Shown: piece after piece, positions 8,739 to 17,831 of the stretch | Position numbering within the stretch: position 1 is the stretch's first letter | Layout of the letters: each line of letters opens with the position of its first letter | Source of the DNA: Myxococcus sp. RHSTA-1-4 | GTDB taxonomy: Bacteria; Myxococcota; Myxococcia; Myxococcales; Myxococcaceae | NCBI RefSeq assembly: GCF_020037125.1 | Contig: NZ_JAIQDG010000003.1 | Span: forward strand, 310,001-374,000 | Reading direction: 5' to 3' | DNA length: 64,000 nucleotides | The notes under the pieces: generated by a model | What the model was told of the DNA's origin: nothing | The model's database searches: none | The model's input: only the letters and a program-made list of their open reading frames with translations | Program-made: the position numbers and the translations under genes

Positions 8739-9833
8739 ATGAGCGCCGGACGTCTCATTCGAATCGGGGTGCTTGGCGCGGGCTTCGCGCGCACCACGCA
8801 GGTCCCCGCGTTCCGGGCGCTTCCCGGGGTGGAGGTGGTCTCCATCGCGAGCGCTCGGCGGGAGAAGGCGGAGGAGGTGGCGCGGCAGCTCGGGGTGCCG
8901 CACGTGGCGGCGGACTGGCGGGAGGTGGTGGCGCGGCCGGACGTGGACCTGGTGTGCATCGCCACGCCGCCCGCGCTGCACCGGGACATGACGCTGGCGG
9001 CCCTGGAGATGGGCAAGGCGGTGCTGTGCGAGAAGCCCACCGCGCTGGACGCGGCGGAGGCGGAGGCGATGTGGCGCGCGGCGCGGCAGCGGGGCGTGCT
9101 GGCGCTGCTGGACCACGAGCTACGCTTCCTTCCGGCGCGCGAGCGGATGCGGCAGGTGCTGCACTCGGGCGAGCTGGGCCCGGTGCGGCACGCGCACGTG
9201 TACTACCGGAACGACAACCGCGCGCCCGCGGACCGGCCGTGGGACTGGTGGTCGGACGCGGCGCAGGGTGGGGGGCTGCTGGGCGCGCTCGGCTCGCACG
9301 CGGTGGACGCGCTGCGCTTCCTGCTGGGGTGCGAGCCGGACGAGGTGCTGGGCGAGCTGGCCACGCACACCACGTCACGGCCGGACCCAATCACCGGGCA
9401 GGTGCGGCCGGTGACGAGCGACGACGAGGCGCGGCTGCTCCTGCGCTTCGGGAAGGCGACGGCGTCCATCGACCTGTCCTCGGTGGCGCCGGGCAGGCCG
9501 GTGCACGGGCTGGAGGTGTCGTGCGAGCGCGGCGGGCTGCGCGTGGAGGGGCGGGAGCTGTGGCGCTCCACGGTGGGGGGCCGCGCGTGGGAGCGGGTGG
9601 AGCTGCCCGCGGAGGAGGTGCTGCCCCACGGGCTGCCGGACAACGAGTGGGCGCGCGGCTTCCTGCGCTACGCCCGCGCGCTCACGGAGGCGCTGCGCGC
9701 GGGGCGTACCACCGTGGAGGGCGCGGCCACGCTGGAGGACGGCTGGCGCAACCAGCGGGTGCTGGATGCGGCCCGCCAGTCCCACGCGGCGCGCCGGTGG
9801 GTGCGGCTGGACGGGGAGGGGCTCAGTTCTTGA
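8739..9833 (+). CDS. Gfo/Idh/MocA-family NAD(P)-dependent oxidoreductase
   Basis: 364 aa. ATG 8739 follows a strong TAGGAGGG ribosome-binding site (8728-8735). The N-terminal Rossmann fold starts IGVLGAGFART, and the family motif for cofactor/substrate binding is CEKPTAL at about residues 98-104. The usual second half (GxLxxLGSHxxDxLRFLLG) is at about 185-200. Members oxidise or reduce sugars and cyclitols, but the substrate cannot be named. The strand is opposite to the HEAT genes (divergent, about 118 nt apart). Its stop overlaps the 3' end of the convergent PH-domain gene by 11 nt. Confidence 0.88.
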   Translation: MSAGRLIRIGVLGAGFARTTQVPAFRALPGVEVVSIASARREKAEEVARQLGVPHVAADWREVVARPDVDLVCIATPPALHRDMTLAALEMGKAVLCEKPTALDAAEAEAMWRAARQRGVLALLDHELRFLPARERMRQVLHSGELGPVRHAHVYYRNDNRAPADRPWDWWSDAAQGGGLLGALGSHAVDALRFLLGCEPDEVLGELATHTTSRPDPITGQVRPVTSDDEARLLLRFGKATASIDLSSVAPGRPVHGLEVSCERGGLRVEGRELWRSTVGGRAWERVELPAEEVLPHGLPDNEWARGFLRYARALTEALRAGRTTVEGAATLEDGWRNQRVLDAARQSHAARRWVRLDGEGLSS

Positions 9834-10437
9834 TGTACTTCTCGAACACGGAGCCGAAGTCCTTCACGTGGTACTTCTGCTGCGCCCCGGCGAGCCAGGC
9901 GAAGGCGGCCTGGTTGAGCTCCTTGAACGCCTCCACCGTGGGCGTGGCGCCCGCCTGACCGCGGCCCAGCGTGGCGGAGGCGACGTCGAGGCTCGCCTTG
10001 GCGTGGCCGAGCGCGATTTCGTTCTCCACCATCAGCTCGGAGATGCGGAACAGCGCCTTGTAGAGGTCCTTCACCTGCTCGAGCTGCTTCTTGTGCACGT
10101 CGATGGAGAAGTCCCGCGAGCCGAGGCGGAACTTGATCTCCACGTCCATGTCCATGTTGCCGGCCGTCTCCAGCATCACGTTCGAGATGGGATGGGAGCT
10201 GTAGCTGTAGCGGCGCAGCATGCGCTTCTTGCTGGCGGCGCTGGTGCCGTCCAGGTGGATGAGCGCCTTGTTGGTGAAGCAGTACTCGTCGGACTTGGAC
10301 TTGATGAGGAAGAAGATCTTCTCCTGGTCCTCGTGCATCACGTAGTCGTCGGAGTCCACCTTGTCGTAGTCCGCCGGAGCGATGACAGTCCCGATGTCGC
10401 TGAGCCCGAGGGCGTCCGCGGCGAGCTTCCCGAACAT
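9823..10437 (-). CDS. PH-domain (YvbH-like) protein
   Basis: 204 aa from ATG 10437 (GGGAG ribosome-binding site). The sequence begins MFGKLAADALGLSDIGTVIAP and continues with DDYVMHEDQEKIFFLIKSKSDEYCFTNKALIHLDG, typical of bacterial PH domains related to Bacillus YvbH (about residues 20-130), followed by a helical tail of about 70 residues corresponding to the YvbH oligomerisation region. Cytosolic, no signal peptide. The cellular role of this family is unknown. Its 3' end overlaps the convergent oxidoreductase gene by 11 nt. Confidence 0.8.
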   Translation of the reverse strand: MFGKLAADALGLSDIGTVIAPADYDKVDSDDYVMHEDQEKIFFLIKSKSDEYCFTNKALIHLDGTSAASKKRMLRRYSYSSHPISNVMLETAGNMDMDVEIKFRLGSRDFSIDVHKKQLEQVKDLYKALFRISELMVENEIALGHAKASLDVASATLGRGQAGATPTVEAFKELNQAAFAWLAGAQQKYHVKDFGSVFEKYIKN

Positions 10438-10560
10438 TTCGTTCTCCCTGGAGGGTGCTGTACCCGTTGTGGTGGGCCCGAGGCCCACACCCGCATAGGC
10501 GGGGCAGGCCCTTCATAAGCGCGCCCCCGGAGCGGCGAAAGTGGCCGGAGCGCCCCCGGC

Positions 10561-11604
10561 TCAGGGCTCCAGCACGTTGTTCAAGGCCGGCGCCGCCTCG
10601 ACCCACTGCGTCAGCCAGTCATCCAGGGCCACGCCCGTGGTGCTGGTGACGGTGTCGAGGCTGCCCAGGAACGTGTGCTGCGTCCCCGCCTTCAGGAAGT
10701 ACCGCGCGTTGCCCCGCCCGTCGTACGCGGAGGTGAGGAGCTCGCGCGTCAGCGTGTCGTACGTCTGCGCGGGGTGCGCGAAGAAGGTGCTGAGCACGGC
10801 GTCCTGGTCCCAGGCGAGCAGGGCGAACCGCGAGCCCGGATATGTGTCCGCGAGGGATGCGGGGATGCGCGAGAAGTCGCTCTCGCAGCCGGTGCACGCG
10901 GGCGGAACCGCCACTCCCCAGCTCGTGAGCCAGGTGCCGTAGAGCGTGCCGGCGGGGTTGACCATCTGCCCCGAGTCCGCGAGGACGTGCACCTCCGCCC
11001 CGGGGAACGCGGCGGCGACCCGCTCGTAGTTGAGCTGCGCCCCGAACGCGCCCGCGCTGCTCCCCGCGAGGAACACGCGCTTCACGGCCGGGAAGGTCGC
11101 CACCAGCCGGGGCAGCCAGGCCGCCACGTTGCTCGCGCCCTTGTGGTGCACCTGCTTGGAGCCGTAGGTCCGCACCGCGTCGCCCGCGTGCACGTCGCCC
11201 GTGCAGTAGGGGACGAAGACGAAGGACATGTCCCGGAAGGGGTTCGTGGCCAGACTCCGGGTGAACATGGCGGAGCTCCGGACGGTGTCCGCCTGGAACT
11301 CGGCCGCCTGGTAGCCCGTGCTCAGGTTGTTCGCGGTCCGCAGGGTGAAGCACGTCCGCTCGTCCCAGCAGGCGCCGCCGCCTTGCAGGTAGATGTAGAG
11401 GTCCGTGCTCGCGTCGGTGGGGTTGACCCCGATGCCCGTCTGCTCGCCGTTGCCGCACGCCGTGCCGGCGACGTCGACCCAGGTCCAGGCGCCGAGGTCC
11501 GCGTCGATGTCCGGCCCCTCGTTGGAGGGCGGGTCGTCGTCACCGCACGCGGCCAGCCCGAGCGGGACCGCGGCGAGGAGGAGCATCAGCAGGGACTTGC
11601 GCAT
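10561..11604 (-). CDS. Pectinacetylesterase-family lipoprotein
   Basis: 347 aa from ATG 11604. Signal peptide with lipobox LAAC (Cys20) followed by DDD, so outer-membrane or surface lipoprotein. The pectinacetylesterase/Notum-type alpha/beta hydrolase pattern is visible: YLQGGGACWDERTC early, VPYCTGDVHAGD at about 132-142, nucleophile elbow AGSSAGAFGAQ (S183), acidic residue LADSG (D210) and a late His in GTQHTFLG (about 313). Probable role: hydrolysis of ester substituents on extracellular polysaccharide or another secreted substrate. The divergent neighbour is a porin, and a palindrome lies between them (11693-11710). Confidence 0.82.
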   Translation of the reverse strand: MRKSLLMLLLAAVPLGLAACGDDDPPSNEGPDIDADLGAWTWVDVAGTACGNGEQTGIGVNPTDASTDLYIYLQGGGACWDERTCFTLRTANNLSTGYQAAEFQADTVRSSAMFTRSLATNPFRDMSFVFVPYCTGDVHAGDAVRTYGSKQVHHKGASNVAAWLPRLVATFPAVKRVFLAGSSAGAFGAQLNYERVAAAFPGAEVHVLADSGQMVNPAGTLYGTWLTSWGVAVPPACTGCESDFSRIPASLADTYPGSRFALLAWDQDAVLSTFFAHPAQTYDTLTRELLTSAYDGRGNARYFLKAGTQHTFLGSLDTVTSTTGVALDDWLTQWVEAAPALNNVLEP

Positions 11605-11692
11605 GGTGACGGGAGTGTCACCTCGGCCGGCTGCTCCGGCAATGGCCCGTTGCCGGAAGGCCCATGGGGCCGACATCGCCGTGTTTCGACCT

Positions 11693-11710
11693 TGTCACCC
11701 ACATGTGACA
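11693..11710. promoter_or_regulatory. Palindromic operator candidate between esterase and porin genes
   Basis: TGTCAC, 6 nt, GTGACA is a perfect inverted repeat with an ACATGT core, placed 89 nt upstream of the esterase start and 114 nt upstream of the porin start. The arrangement suits a dimeric regulator acting on both. It is not an exact match to an E. coli CRP or Pho box. Confidence 0.4.
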
Positions 11711-11823
11711 GTGGATTCGTTTCGGAAATGTGACTCAGGGGCCGCTTGCAATGGCGGAGTTGCTGCACAGCGTGCGCTCCGCTCACCGACCGAGTGGGTC
11801 GAGCCTGCCCGAGGTACGTAACC

Positions 11824-13212
11824 GTGACGAACCAGACATCCCAACGCACTGTTCCCGTGACGCAGCGTCCACTCCCGGCCCTCCGGCGGTGGACGGCGGT
11901 GGTGCCGGCGCTCCTGCTGCTCGGCGCCGCTCCGGAGGTGGCCGCCGCGGAGCAGGCGCCGGAAGCGGAGCAGGGGAGCGCGGGCGGCGCGGAGGCCCCC
12001 AAGCCCCCCGCGCCGGAGAAGCCGAAGGCTGATTCCGACAGCCCGGCCTCGAAGGTGCGCTGGCGGCCCGGCAAGGGGCTGGAGGTCAACAGCGAGGATG
12101 GCCGCTTCCAGCTGGTGACGCGCCTGCGCGGGCAGTTCCTGTACCAGGCCGACGACAACTTCGTGTCGGAGGACGAGCGCGAGTTCGTGCACGGGTTCAT
12201 GCTCCGCCGCGCCCGCGTGGCCTTCTCCGGCCACCTGTTCGGCAAGCACAACAAGTACAAGATGGAGCTGGCCTTCGCGCCCCGGGACCAGGCCTTCACG
12301 GACCTCTCCGGCGACACCAGCCCGCCGGTGACGGACCGTGACAACGTCCCGACGCTGTCCGCGCTGCTCGACCTGTACATGGAGTTCGACTACCTGCGCG
12401 ACCTGACGCTCCGGGTGGGTCAGTACAAGGTCCCCTTCAACCGGCAGCGGGTCATCTCGTCGGGTGACCTGATGATGGTGGACCGCTCCATCGCGAACGC
12501 CGAGTTCAACCTGGACCGAGACCTCGGCCTGGACCTGCGCTCCAAGGACCTCTTCGGCCTGGACCTGCTGCGCTACTCCGCCGGCGTCTACATTGGCGGA
12601 GGCCACAGCTACAACGCGCTCGCCGCCCCGAGCCTGATGACGCTGGCTCGCGTGGACGTGCTCCCCTTCGGCACCTTCGATGACTACAGCGAGGTGGACT
12701 TCAAGCGCTCCACGAAGCCGGGCCTGGCCGTGGGCGTGGCCTTCGCGCACCTGGAGAACGCCCGGGGCACCCGGGGCATCCTCGGGCGCACGCCTCGCGA
12801 CGGGGGCACGACGGACTTCAACGTCCTCACCGCCGACGCGATGTTCAAGTGGCAGGGGTTCTCCGCCCAGACGGAGTTCTTCCTCCGCGACGGCTCCCGC
12901 AACCCCGGGGACGCGGTGGATGACGAGGGCGTGCCCGTTCCCACCGAGGCCGCCCGCAACGGCTATGGCGCGTTCCTCCAGGCGGGCTACCTGCTGCCCA
13001 CCACGGACCTGGAGGTCTCCGGCCGCTACTCCATCATCCGCGGGGATGACGACGACACCAGCCTCTCCGACTCGAACGAGGCGGGCCTGGGCCTGAGCTA
13101 CTACTTCCACGAGCACGCCTTCAAGCTGCAGGGCGACTTCTTCCGGCTCTGGGGTGAGGAGTTCGACGAGGGCGACAACCAGTTCCGCATCCAGCTCCAG
13201 ACGGCGTTCTGA
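11824..13212 (+). CDS. OprO/OprP-type porin
   Basis: About 462 aa from GTG 11824, chosen because a GAGGTA ribosome-binding site precedes it and a signal peptide (WTAVVPALLLLGAAPEVAAA) follows within 45 residues. After an acidic/Pro/Lys linker comes the phosphate-selective porin O/P signature: VNSEDGRFQLVTRLRGQFLY, RRARVAFSGHLFGKHNKYKMEL, LRVGQYKVPFNRQR, and a terminal aromatic (LQTAF) typical of outer-membrane barrels. Expected location: outer membrane, as a 16-strand barrel trimer. Members pass phosphate, pyrophosphate or other anions; whether this one is phosphate-selective cannot be told. Divergent from the esterase lipoprotein. Confidence 0.87.
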   Translation: MTNQTSQRTVPVTQRPLPALRRWTAVVPALLLLGAAPEVAAAEQAPEAEQGSAGGAEAPKPPAPEKPKADSDSPASKVRWRPGKGLEVNSEDGRFQLVTRLRGQFLYQADDNFVSEDEREFVHGFMLRRARVAFSGHLFGKHNKYKMELAFAPRDQAFTDLSGDTSPPVTDRDNVPTLSALLDLYMEFDYLRDLTLRVGQYKVPFNRQRVISSGDLMMVDRSIANAEFNLDRDLGLDLRSKDLFGLDLLRYSAGVYIGGGHSYNALAAPSLMTLARVDVLPFGTFDDYSEVDFKRSTKPGLAVGVAFAHLENARGTRGILGRTPRDGGTTDFNVLTADAMFKWQGFSAQTEFFLRDGSRNPGDAVDDEGVPVPTEAARNGYGAFLQAGYLLPTTDLEVSGRYSIIRGDDDDTSLSDSNEAGLGLSYYFHEHAFKLQGDFFRLWGEEFDEGDNQFRIQLQTAF

Positions 13213-13247
13213 GGACCCGGCCGAGAGGGGACTCGCCGGGTCCCCTC
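13213..13247. terminator. Bidirectional hairpin between porin and acyl-CoA ligase genes
   Basis: GGACCCGGC (13213-13221) pairs perfectly with GCCGGGTCC (13235-13243). An overlapping alternative stem, GAGGGGAC with GTCCCCTC, ends in CTCTTC. It sits between convergent genes. Confidence 0.6.
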
Positions 13248-13248
13248 T

Positions 13249-14766
13249 TCACGGCCGCGCCGCGTACTGCTTCCGCAGCTCCACCTTGATGACCTTGCCC
13301 GAGGGCGTGCGCGGCAGGGACTCCACCACGTGGAAGATGCGCGGCGACTTGTATTTCGCCAGGCGGGCCTCGCAGTGGGCCCGGACGCCGGCCTCGTCGA
13401 AGGTGGCCCCCTTCTTCAGGACGAGGATGGCGGCGACCGTCTCGCCCCAGTCCTTGTGCGGAATCCCGATGACCGCCGACTCGGCGAGGTCCGGGTGGCT
13501 GGCGAGCGCGTCCTCGACCTCCTTCGAGTAGACGTTCTCTCCGCCGGTGATGATCATGTCCTTGATGCGGTCGACGATGAACAGGTAGCCGTCCTCGTCG
13601 ATGCGGGCGACATCCCCCGTGCGGTACCAGCCGTCATGGAACGCGGCGGCGGTCGCCTCCGGGTCGCGGTGGTAGCCCAGCATCATCGACTGGCACCGCA
13701 TCCAGATTTCGCCCACCTCGCCCGGCTTCGCCTCGGTCCGCGTGTCGCGCATCACCTTCACGTCGCAGCCGCTGACGCCGTACCGGCCGATGGAGCCCGC
13801 CTTGGCGACCTGCTCCTCCGGGCGCAGCAGCGTGCCCGTGGGGCCCGTCTCCGTCATGCCGAAAATCTGGAAGAAGCGCTCGGTGCGGTACCGCTTCGCG
13901 AGCAGGCGCGAGGTGTCCGCGTCGATGGGGCCACCGCCATACAGCCACGTCCTCATGCTGCTGAGGTCATAACGCTCGAAGTCCGGCACCACGCGCAGCG
14001 GCATGAGGAAGGCCACCGGCGCGCCGAAGAAGAGCGTGCACCGCTCGCGCTGAATCGTCTCCAGCATGCCGAGCGGGTGGTACTCCGGCATCATCACCAC
14101 CGTGGCGCCGACGTAGAGGCTGCCGAGCAGCAGGTTGTTGAGCGGGAAGCTGTGCCACACCGGCATCGCCAGGAGGACGCGGTCGGTGGGGTCCAGCCCG
14201 TAGGCCAGGCTGCTGGCGATGCCCGCGAGCAGCACGTTGGCGTGCGAGTGCAGGCAGCCCTTGGGCAGCCCCGTCGTGCCCGACGTGTAGAGAATCTCCG
14301 CGACGTCGCCGGAAGAAGAGGCGCGCGTGGAGGGGGCTGGAGCACCGGCGCCGAACAGCGTCACCCCGTCGAGGGTGTCATCACCCCCGAGCAGGAGCAC
14401 GCCGCACTTCTCGCGGCTGCTGTCGGGCACACCGGCGGCCAGGTCCGCGTCCGCCAGCACGGCGCGGCTCTCGCTGTGCCCGAGGATGAAGGCCAGCTCC
14501 GGCGGGGCCAGCTTGTGGTTGAGCGGAACCGTCGTTCCTCCCAGCCGCAGCGTGGCCAGGAAGCCCACCACCCATGAAACCGTGTTGCGGCCGAGGACGG
14601 CGACCTTGTCGCCCGGCCCCACGCCACGCTCCCGCAGGTGGGCGGCCATCCGGGTGACGGCCGCGTCCAGCTCGGCGAAGCTCACCCGCCGGTTCGCGGT
14701 GACGAGCGCCTCGCGAGCGCCGAACTTCCGCGCCGCCGTCGTCAGCACCTCGTCGAGGGTCCACAT
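13249..14766 (-). CDS. AMP-dependent acyl-CoA synthetase/ligase
   Basis: 505 aa. Adenylate-forming family motifs: P-loop YTSGTTGLPKG (about 166-176), FGMTETGPTG (A5-like), WYRTGDVARIDEDGY (A7) and the C-terminal lysine in PSGKVIKVEL (about 494). Reaction: carboxylate + ATP + CoA to acyl-CoA + AMP + PPi. Substrate is not predictable, but the size and the absence of extra domains fit a medium- or long-chain fatty-acid or aryl-acid ligase. The ATG overlaps the TGA of the upstream acyl-CoA dehydrogenase by one base (TGATG), so the two are translationally coupled and likely form a fatty-acid activation/oxidation unit. Confidence 0.92.
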   Translation of the reverse strand: MWTLDEVLTTAARKFGAREALVTANRRVSFAELDAAVTRMAAHLRERGVGPGDKVAVLGRNTVSWVVGFLATLRLGGTTVPLNHKLAPPELAFILGHSESRAVLADADLAAGVPDSSREKCGVLLLGGDDTLDGVTLFGAGAPAPSTRASSSGDVAEILYTSGTTGLPKGCLHSHANVLLAGIASSLAYGLDPTDRVLLAMPVWHSFPLNNLLLGSLYVGATVVMMPEYHPLGMLETIQRERCTLFFGAPVAFLMPLRVVPDFERYDLSSMRTWLYGGGPIDADTSRLLAKRYRTERFFQIFGMTETGPTGTLLRPEEQVAKAGSIGRYGVSGCDVKVMRDTRTEAKPGEVGEIWMRCQSMMLGYHRDPEATAAAFHDGWYRTGDVARIDEDGYLFIVDRIKDMIITGGENVYSKEVEDALASHPDLAESAVIGIPHKDWGETVAAILVLKKGATFDEAGVRAHCEARLAKYKSPRIFHVVESLPRTPSGKVIKVELRKQYAARP

Positions 14767-16442
14767 CACTTCGTCTCCTCGGCGAAGGCGCGCTCGATGA
14801 GCGCCTGCATCGGCGCGTGGGCCGGCAGCGTGCCGAGCATCTGCCCGTGGGCGCCGCCCAGGCGCGACTCGCAGAAGGCGTCCGACACCATCGTGTTGCC
14901 CGCGCGGATGAGGAGGGACGCCTGCAGCGCCAGGGCGAGCCCCTCGACGATGAAGCGCGAGCGCGTCTCCAGCGCGTCCGTGTTGGCCAGCTCCTGGTGC
15001 AGGCGCGCCGTCGCCGCGTCGAAGGCCGCGTGGCCGCCCTTCGCCGCGAGCAGCTCCTCGAAGAGGGCCTCGCGGCTGGCCGGCTCGCGCGAGGCCGCGC
15101 GCAGCACGTCCAGGCACTGGATGTTGCCGCTGCCCTCCCAGATGGAGTTCAGCGGGGCCTGCCGGTACAGGCGCGCGAGGTTGGCCTCCTCGACGTAGCC
15201 GACGCCGCCCAGGCACTCCTGCGCCTCGTTGACGAAGACGGGCGTGCGCTTGCACACCCAGTACTTGCCCACGGAGGTGGCGATGCGTCCGAAGGCCGCC
15301 TCCTTCGTGTCGCGCTTCGCGGCGTCCACGGCCCGGGACACGCGCGCGGTGAGCGCCACGTGGGCCTCCAGCTCCAGCGCCAGGTCGGCGAGCACGTTGC
15401 GCATCAGCGGCTGGTCGATGATGCGCTTGCCGAACGCGGTGCGGTGGCGGGTGAAGTGGATGGCCTGCACCAGCGCCTGCCGCATCTGCCCGCTGGAGCC
15501 AATCATGCAGTCCTGGCGCGTCATCGCGACCATCTCCAGGATGGTGGCCACGCCGCGGCCCTCCTCGCCCACCATCCACGCGAAGGCGCCTTCCAGCTCC
15601 ACCTCGGAGGAGGCGTTGCTCCAGTCGCCCAGCTTGTCCTTGAGCCGCTGGACGCGGATGGCGTTCAGCTCGCCGTCCGGCGTGAAGCGCGGCATCAGGA
15701 AGCACGACAGCCCGCCCTCGGCCTGCGCGAGCACGAGGAACGCGTCGCTCATGGGCGCGGAGAAGAACCACTTGTGGCCCACCAGCGCGTACGGCTGCCC
15801 GGGCCCGCGCGCGCTTCCCAGGCGCTGCGCCCGCGTGGAGTTGGTGCGCACGTCCGAGCCGCCCTGCTTCTCCGTCATGCCCATGCCGACGGTGATGCCC
15901 GCCTTCTGGGACGCGGGGACGAAGCGGCCGTCGTAGGTGGCGGAGATGACGCGCGGCAGCCACTCGCGCGCCAGCTCCGGCTGGTGGCGCAGCGCGGGCA
16001 CGCACGCGTACGTCATGGTGAGCGGGCAGCTCGTGCCCTGGTCGGCCTGGTTGTGCAGGTAGAAGAGGCCCAGGCGGGCCACGTGGGCGCCGGGCTTCTC
16101 CTCGTTGCGCCAGGCGAAGCCGGACACGCCGTGGGAGACGCCCAGCTCCATCAGCCGGTGATAGGAGGGGTGGAACTCGACCTCGTCGCGGCGGTGGCCA
16201 TAGCGGTCGAACGGCTTGAACTTCGGCCGGTTCTCGTTGGCGAGCACCGCGAGCTGCATCATCTCTCCGGACACCACGGAGCCGTACTTCGCCAGCTCGG
16301 CCTCCGCCCAGCCGCCGCCCTCGCGGGCCACGGTCTCCCGGAGCACGGTGTCCGTCTTCCAGGCGTCGTAGACGAGCGGCGGGGGCTGGTTGGTGACTTC
16401 GTGGGTCACGAAGCCAGCGGCGATGGCGTTGCGTTCAGTCAT
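14766..16442 (-). CDS. Acyl-CoA dehydrogenase, AidB-like
   Basis: 558 aa from ATG 16442 with a GGGAGG ribosome-binding site. The sequence has the long N-terminal region of the AidB/DUF5135 group (THEVTNQPPPLVYDAW), the FAD/substrate segment GMGMTEKQGGSDVRTNST at about 195-212, HKWFFSAPMSDAF, and the catalytic-glutamate region SIWEGSGNIQCLDVLRA. AidB-type flavoproteins keep the acyl-CoA dehydrogenase fold; E. coli AidB binds DNA and shows weak isovaleryl-CoA dehydrogenase activity. Coupling to an acyl-CoA ligase points to a metabolic role here, not DNA-damage protection. That is inference from context. Confidence 0.9.
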   Translation of the reverse strand: MTERNAIAAGFVTHEVTNQPPPLVYDAWKTDTVLRETVAREGGGWAEAELAKYGSVVSGEMMQLAVLANENRPKFKPFDRYGHRRDEVEFHPSYHRLMELGVSHGVSGFAWRNEEKPGAHVARLGLFYLHNQADQGTSCPLTMTYACVPALRHQPELAREWLPRVISATYDGRFVPASQKAGITVGMGMTEKQGGSDVRTNSTRAQRLGSARGPGQPYALVGHKWFFSAPMSDAFLVLAQAEGGLSCFLMPRFTPDGELNAIRVQRLKDKLGDWSNASSEVELEGAFAWMVGEEGRGVATILEMVAMTRQDCMIGSSGQMRQALVQAIHFTRHRTAFGKRIIDQPLMRNVLADLALELEAHVALTARVSRAVDAAKRDTKEAAFGRIATSVGKYWVCKRTPVFVNEAQECLGGVGYVEEANLARLYRQAPLNSIWEGSGNIQCLDVLRAASREPASREALFEELLAAKGGHAAFDAATARLHQELANTDALETRSRFIVEGLALALQASLLIRAGNTMVSDAFCESRLGGAHGQMLGTLPAHAPMQALIERAFAEETK

Positions 16443-16710
16443 GGTGAAGGTCCTCCCGCGGGCCCGGGGCCCATGCACGCCCCCAGGATTACCGTGAATG
16501 GACGGACCAGACCACCGGCCCGGTGTGGGGCCGGGCGGGCGCGGAGCAGCCGCTTGGGAACCTTCCGCGCACGCGGAAACGGCCGCGGGGCCGCGCGAAA
16601 AATATGCGCGTGGTTTCGCCCGCAACCATTCTCCGCGGAGGGTGTTGAGGCCACCGGCGCCTCATGCGGGCGCCCGTGCCGGAGGGGGAATCCGCCGGCT
16701 GACGCACATC

Positions 16711-16716
16711 AAGGAG
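16711..16716 (+). promoter_or_regulatory. Ribosome-binding site deciding a TTG start
   Basis: AAGGAG lies 8 nt before TTG 16725, but 23 nt before the first in-frame ATG (16740). This makes the TTG the better start for the hydrolase lipoprotein. Confidence 0.55.
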
Positions 16717-16724
16717 ATGTCCGC

Positions 16725-17759
16725 TTGAGCAGGCCGAGCATGTGGATGAAGTGGTGTGCCCCGTTCGCACTGGGGCTGGGACTGGCCGTGATGGGTTGTG
16801 GAGCCGGGCAGGAGCCCGCCGGGGAGGCCGGGACGGCTCCACCGGCCCAGACGGTCGAGCAGGGCGTGAGCGCGTGTGCCGGCCCCTCGGGCGCCATCTG
16901 CCGCTACGTCACACCCGCGGAAGCGGGGACACCGGGCTCGGGGCAGTACGCCGACCCGCACGTCGTCATCCGTCCCAATACTCCGACGAAGGCGGAGCTC
17001 GTCGTCTTCCTGCCCGGCACCGGCGGCCGGCCGCAGAACCTGCTCAGCACCGCCTTCGCCGATGCCGACCACAGCCTGTACGCCAGCGCCTCCTCCAAGG
17101 GCTACCGCGTCATCGGCCTCACGTACCAGAACGAGCCCGCCATCGCTCAGCTCTGCGGCGGTGATGACGCATGTTATCTCGCCACTCGCCGGACGCTCAT
17201 CACCGGCGACGTGCAGCCGGGGAGCGCGGTGACGAGCATGGCCCGGGGCGACGCCATCCTCCCCCGGCTCACCCGGTTGCTCGTGTATCTGCGGGACACG
17301 GTGGACCCCGCGGGCGGCTGGGGCAGCTACTTCGTCAATCCCTCGTGCAACCTGGACTGCCGCCTCAACCCGCTGAAGATCATCATCTCCGGTCACTCGC
17401 AGGGCGGTGGCCATGCGGGCGTCATCGGCAAGGACTACCGCGTGCGCCGCGTCGTCACGTTCGCCTCTCCCTGCGACTCGCTCGGCACCCTGGGGCCCGT
17501 GGCGAGCTGGACGCTGCCGCCGCTCACCACGCCTCCGGGCGCGGACACGTACCGCGGCCTCATCGCGCGCGGGTGGAGCGCGAGCGGCTTCACGCTGGAC
17601 ATCTGTGACTCGGAGGCCGTCCAGCACTGGGCCCCGGACCGGCTGAATGCGCAGTGGAATCGCATCACGAGCGCCACCGGCCTGTGCCCCTCGGACCCGC
17701 ACGCCTGCGTGGTGAAGGACGCGCAGTTCTTCGCGAACTGGCAGGCCCTGTGGCCGTGA
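16725..17759 (+). CDS. Alpha/beta-hydrolase lipoprotein (BPSS1187-like)
   Basis: About 344 aa from TTG 16725 (or 339 from ATG 16740). Signal peptide with lipobox VMGC (Cys25 from the TTG). The domain reads as an alpha/beta hydrolase: ELVVFLPGTGG early, then the nucleophile elbow SGHSQGGGHAG with Ser at about 225, an acidic residue near CDSEAV and a late His in VQHW. Closest recognised type is the BPSS1187 group of secreted hydrolases; substrate unknown. The acyl-CoA dehydrogenase gene is divergent across 282 nt, where an AT-rich core flanked by CGCGC/GCGCG (about 16590-16610) is the only notable element. A hairpin follows the stop. Confidence 0.8.
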   Translation: MSRPSMWMKWCAPFALGLGLAVMGCGAGQEPAGEAGTAPPAQTVEQGVSACAGPSGAICRYVTPAEAGTPGSGQYADPHVVIRPNTPTKAELVVFLPGTGGRPQNLLSTAFADADHSLYASASSKGYRVIGLTYQNEPAIAQLCGGDDACYLATRRTLITGDVQPGSAVTSMARGDAILPRLTRLLVYLRDTVDPAGGWGSYFVNPSCNLDCRLNPLKIIISGHSQGGGHAGVIGKDYRVRRVVTFASPCDSLGTLGPVASWTLPPLTTPPGADTYRGLIARGWSASGFTLDICDSEAVQHWAPDRLNAQWNRITSATGLCPSDPHACVVKDAQFFANWQALWP

Positions 17760-17770
17760 GGCACGGGTGA

Positions 17771-17813
17771 CACGGGGCTCGAGGATGGCGGTGCCGTCGT
17801 CCTCGGGCCCGTG
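17771..17813. terminator. Hairpin between convergent genes
   Basis: CACGGGGCTCGAGGA (17771-17785) pairs, with one mismatch and a one-base bulge, with TCCTCGGGCCCGTG (17800-17813), between the convergent hydrolase and DUF1801 genes. Confidence 0.6.
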
Positions 17814-17831
17814 ACCTCCGGGCGGGCGGAG

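Noticed and set aside
13249..16005. Single long frame joining the acyl-CoA ligase with upstream sequence
   Set aside because: The upstream part is antisense-like shadow of the acyl-CoA dehydrogenase; the ligase begins at ATG 14766 in a TGATG overlap.
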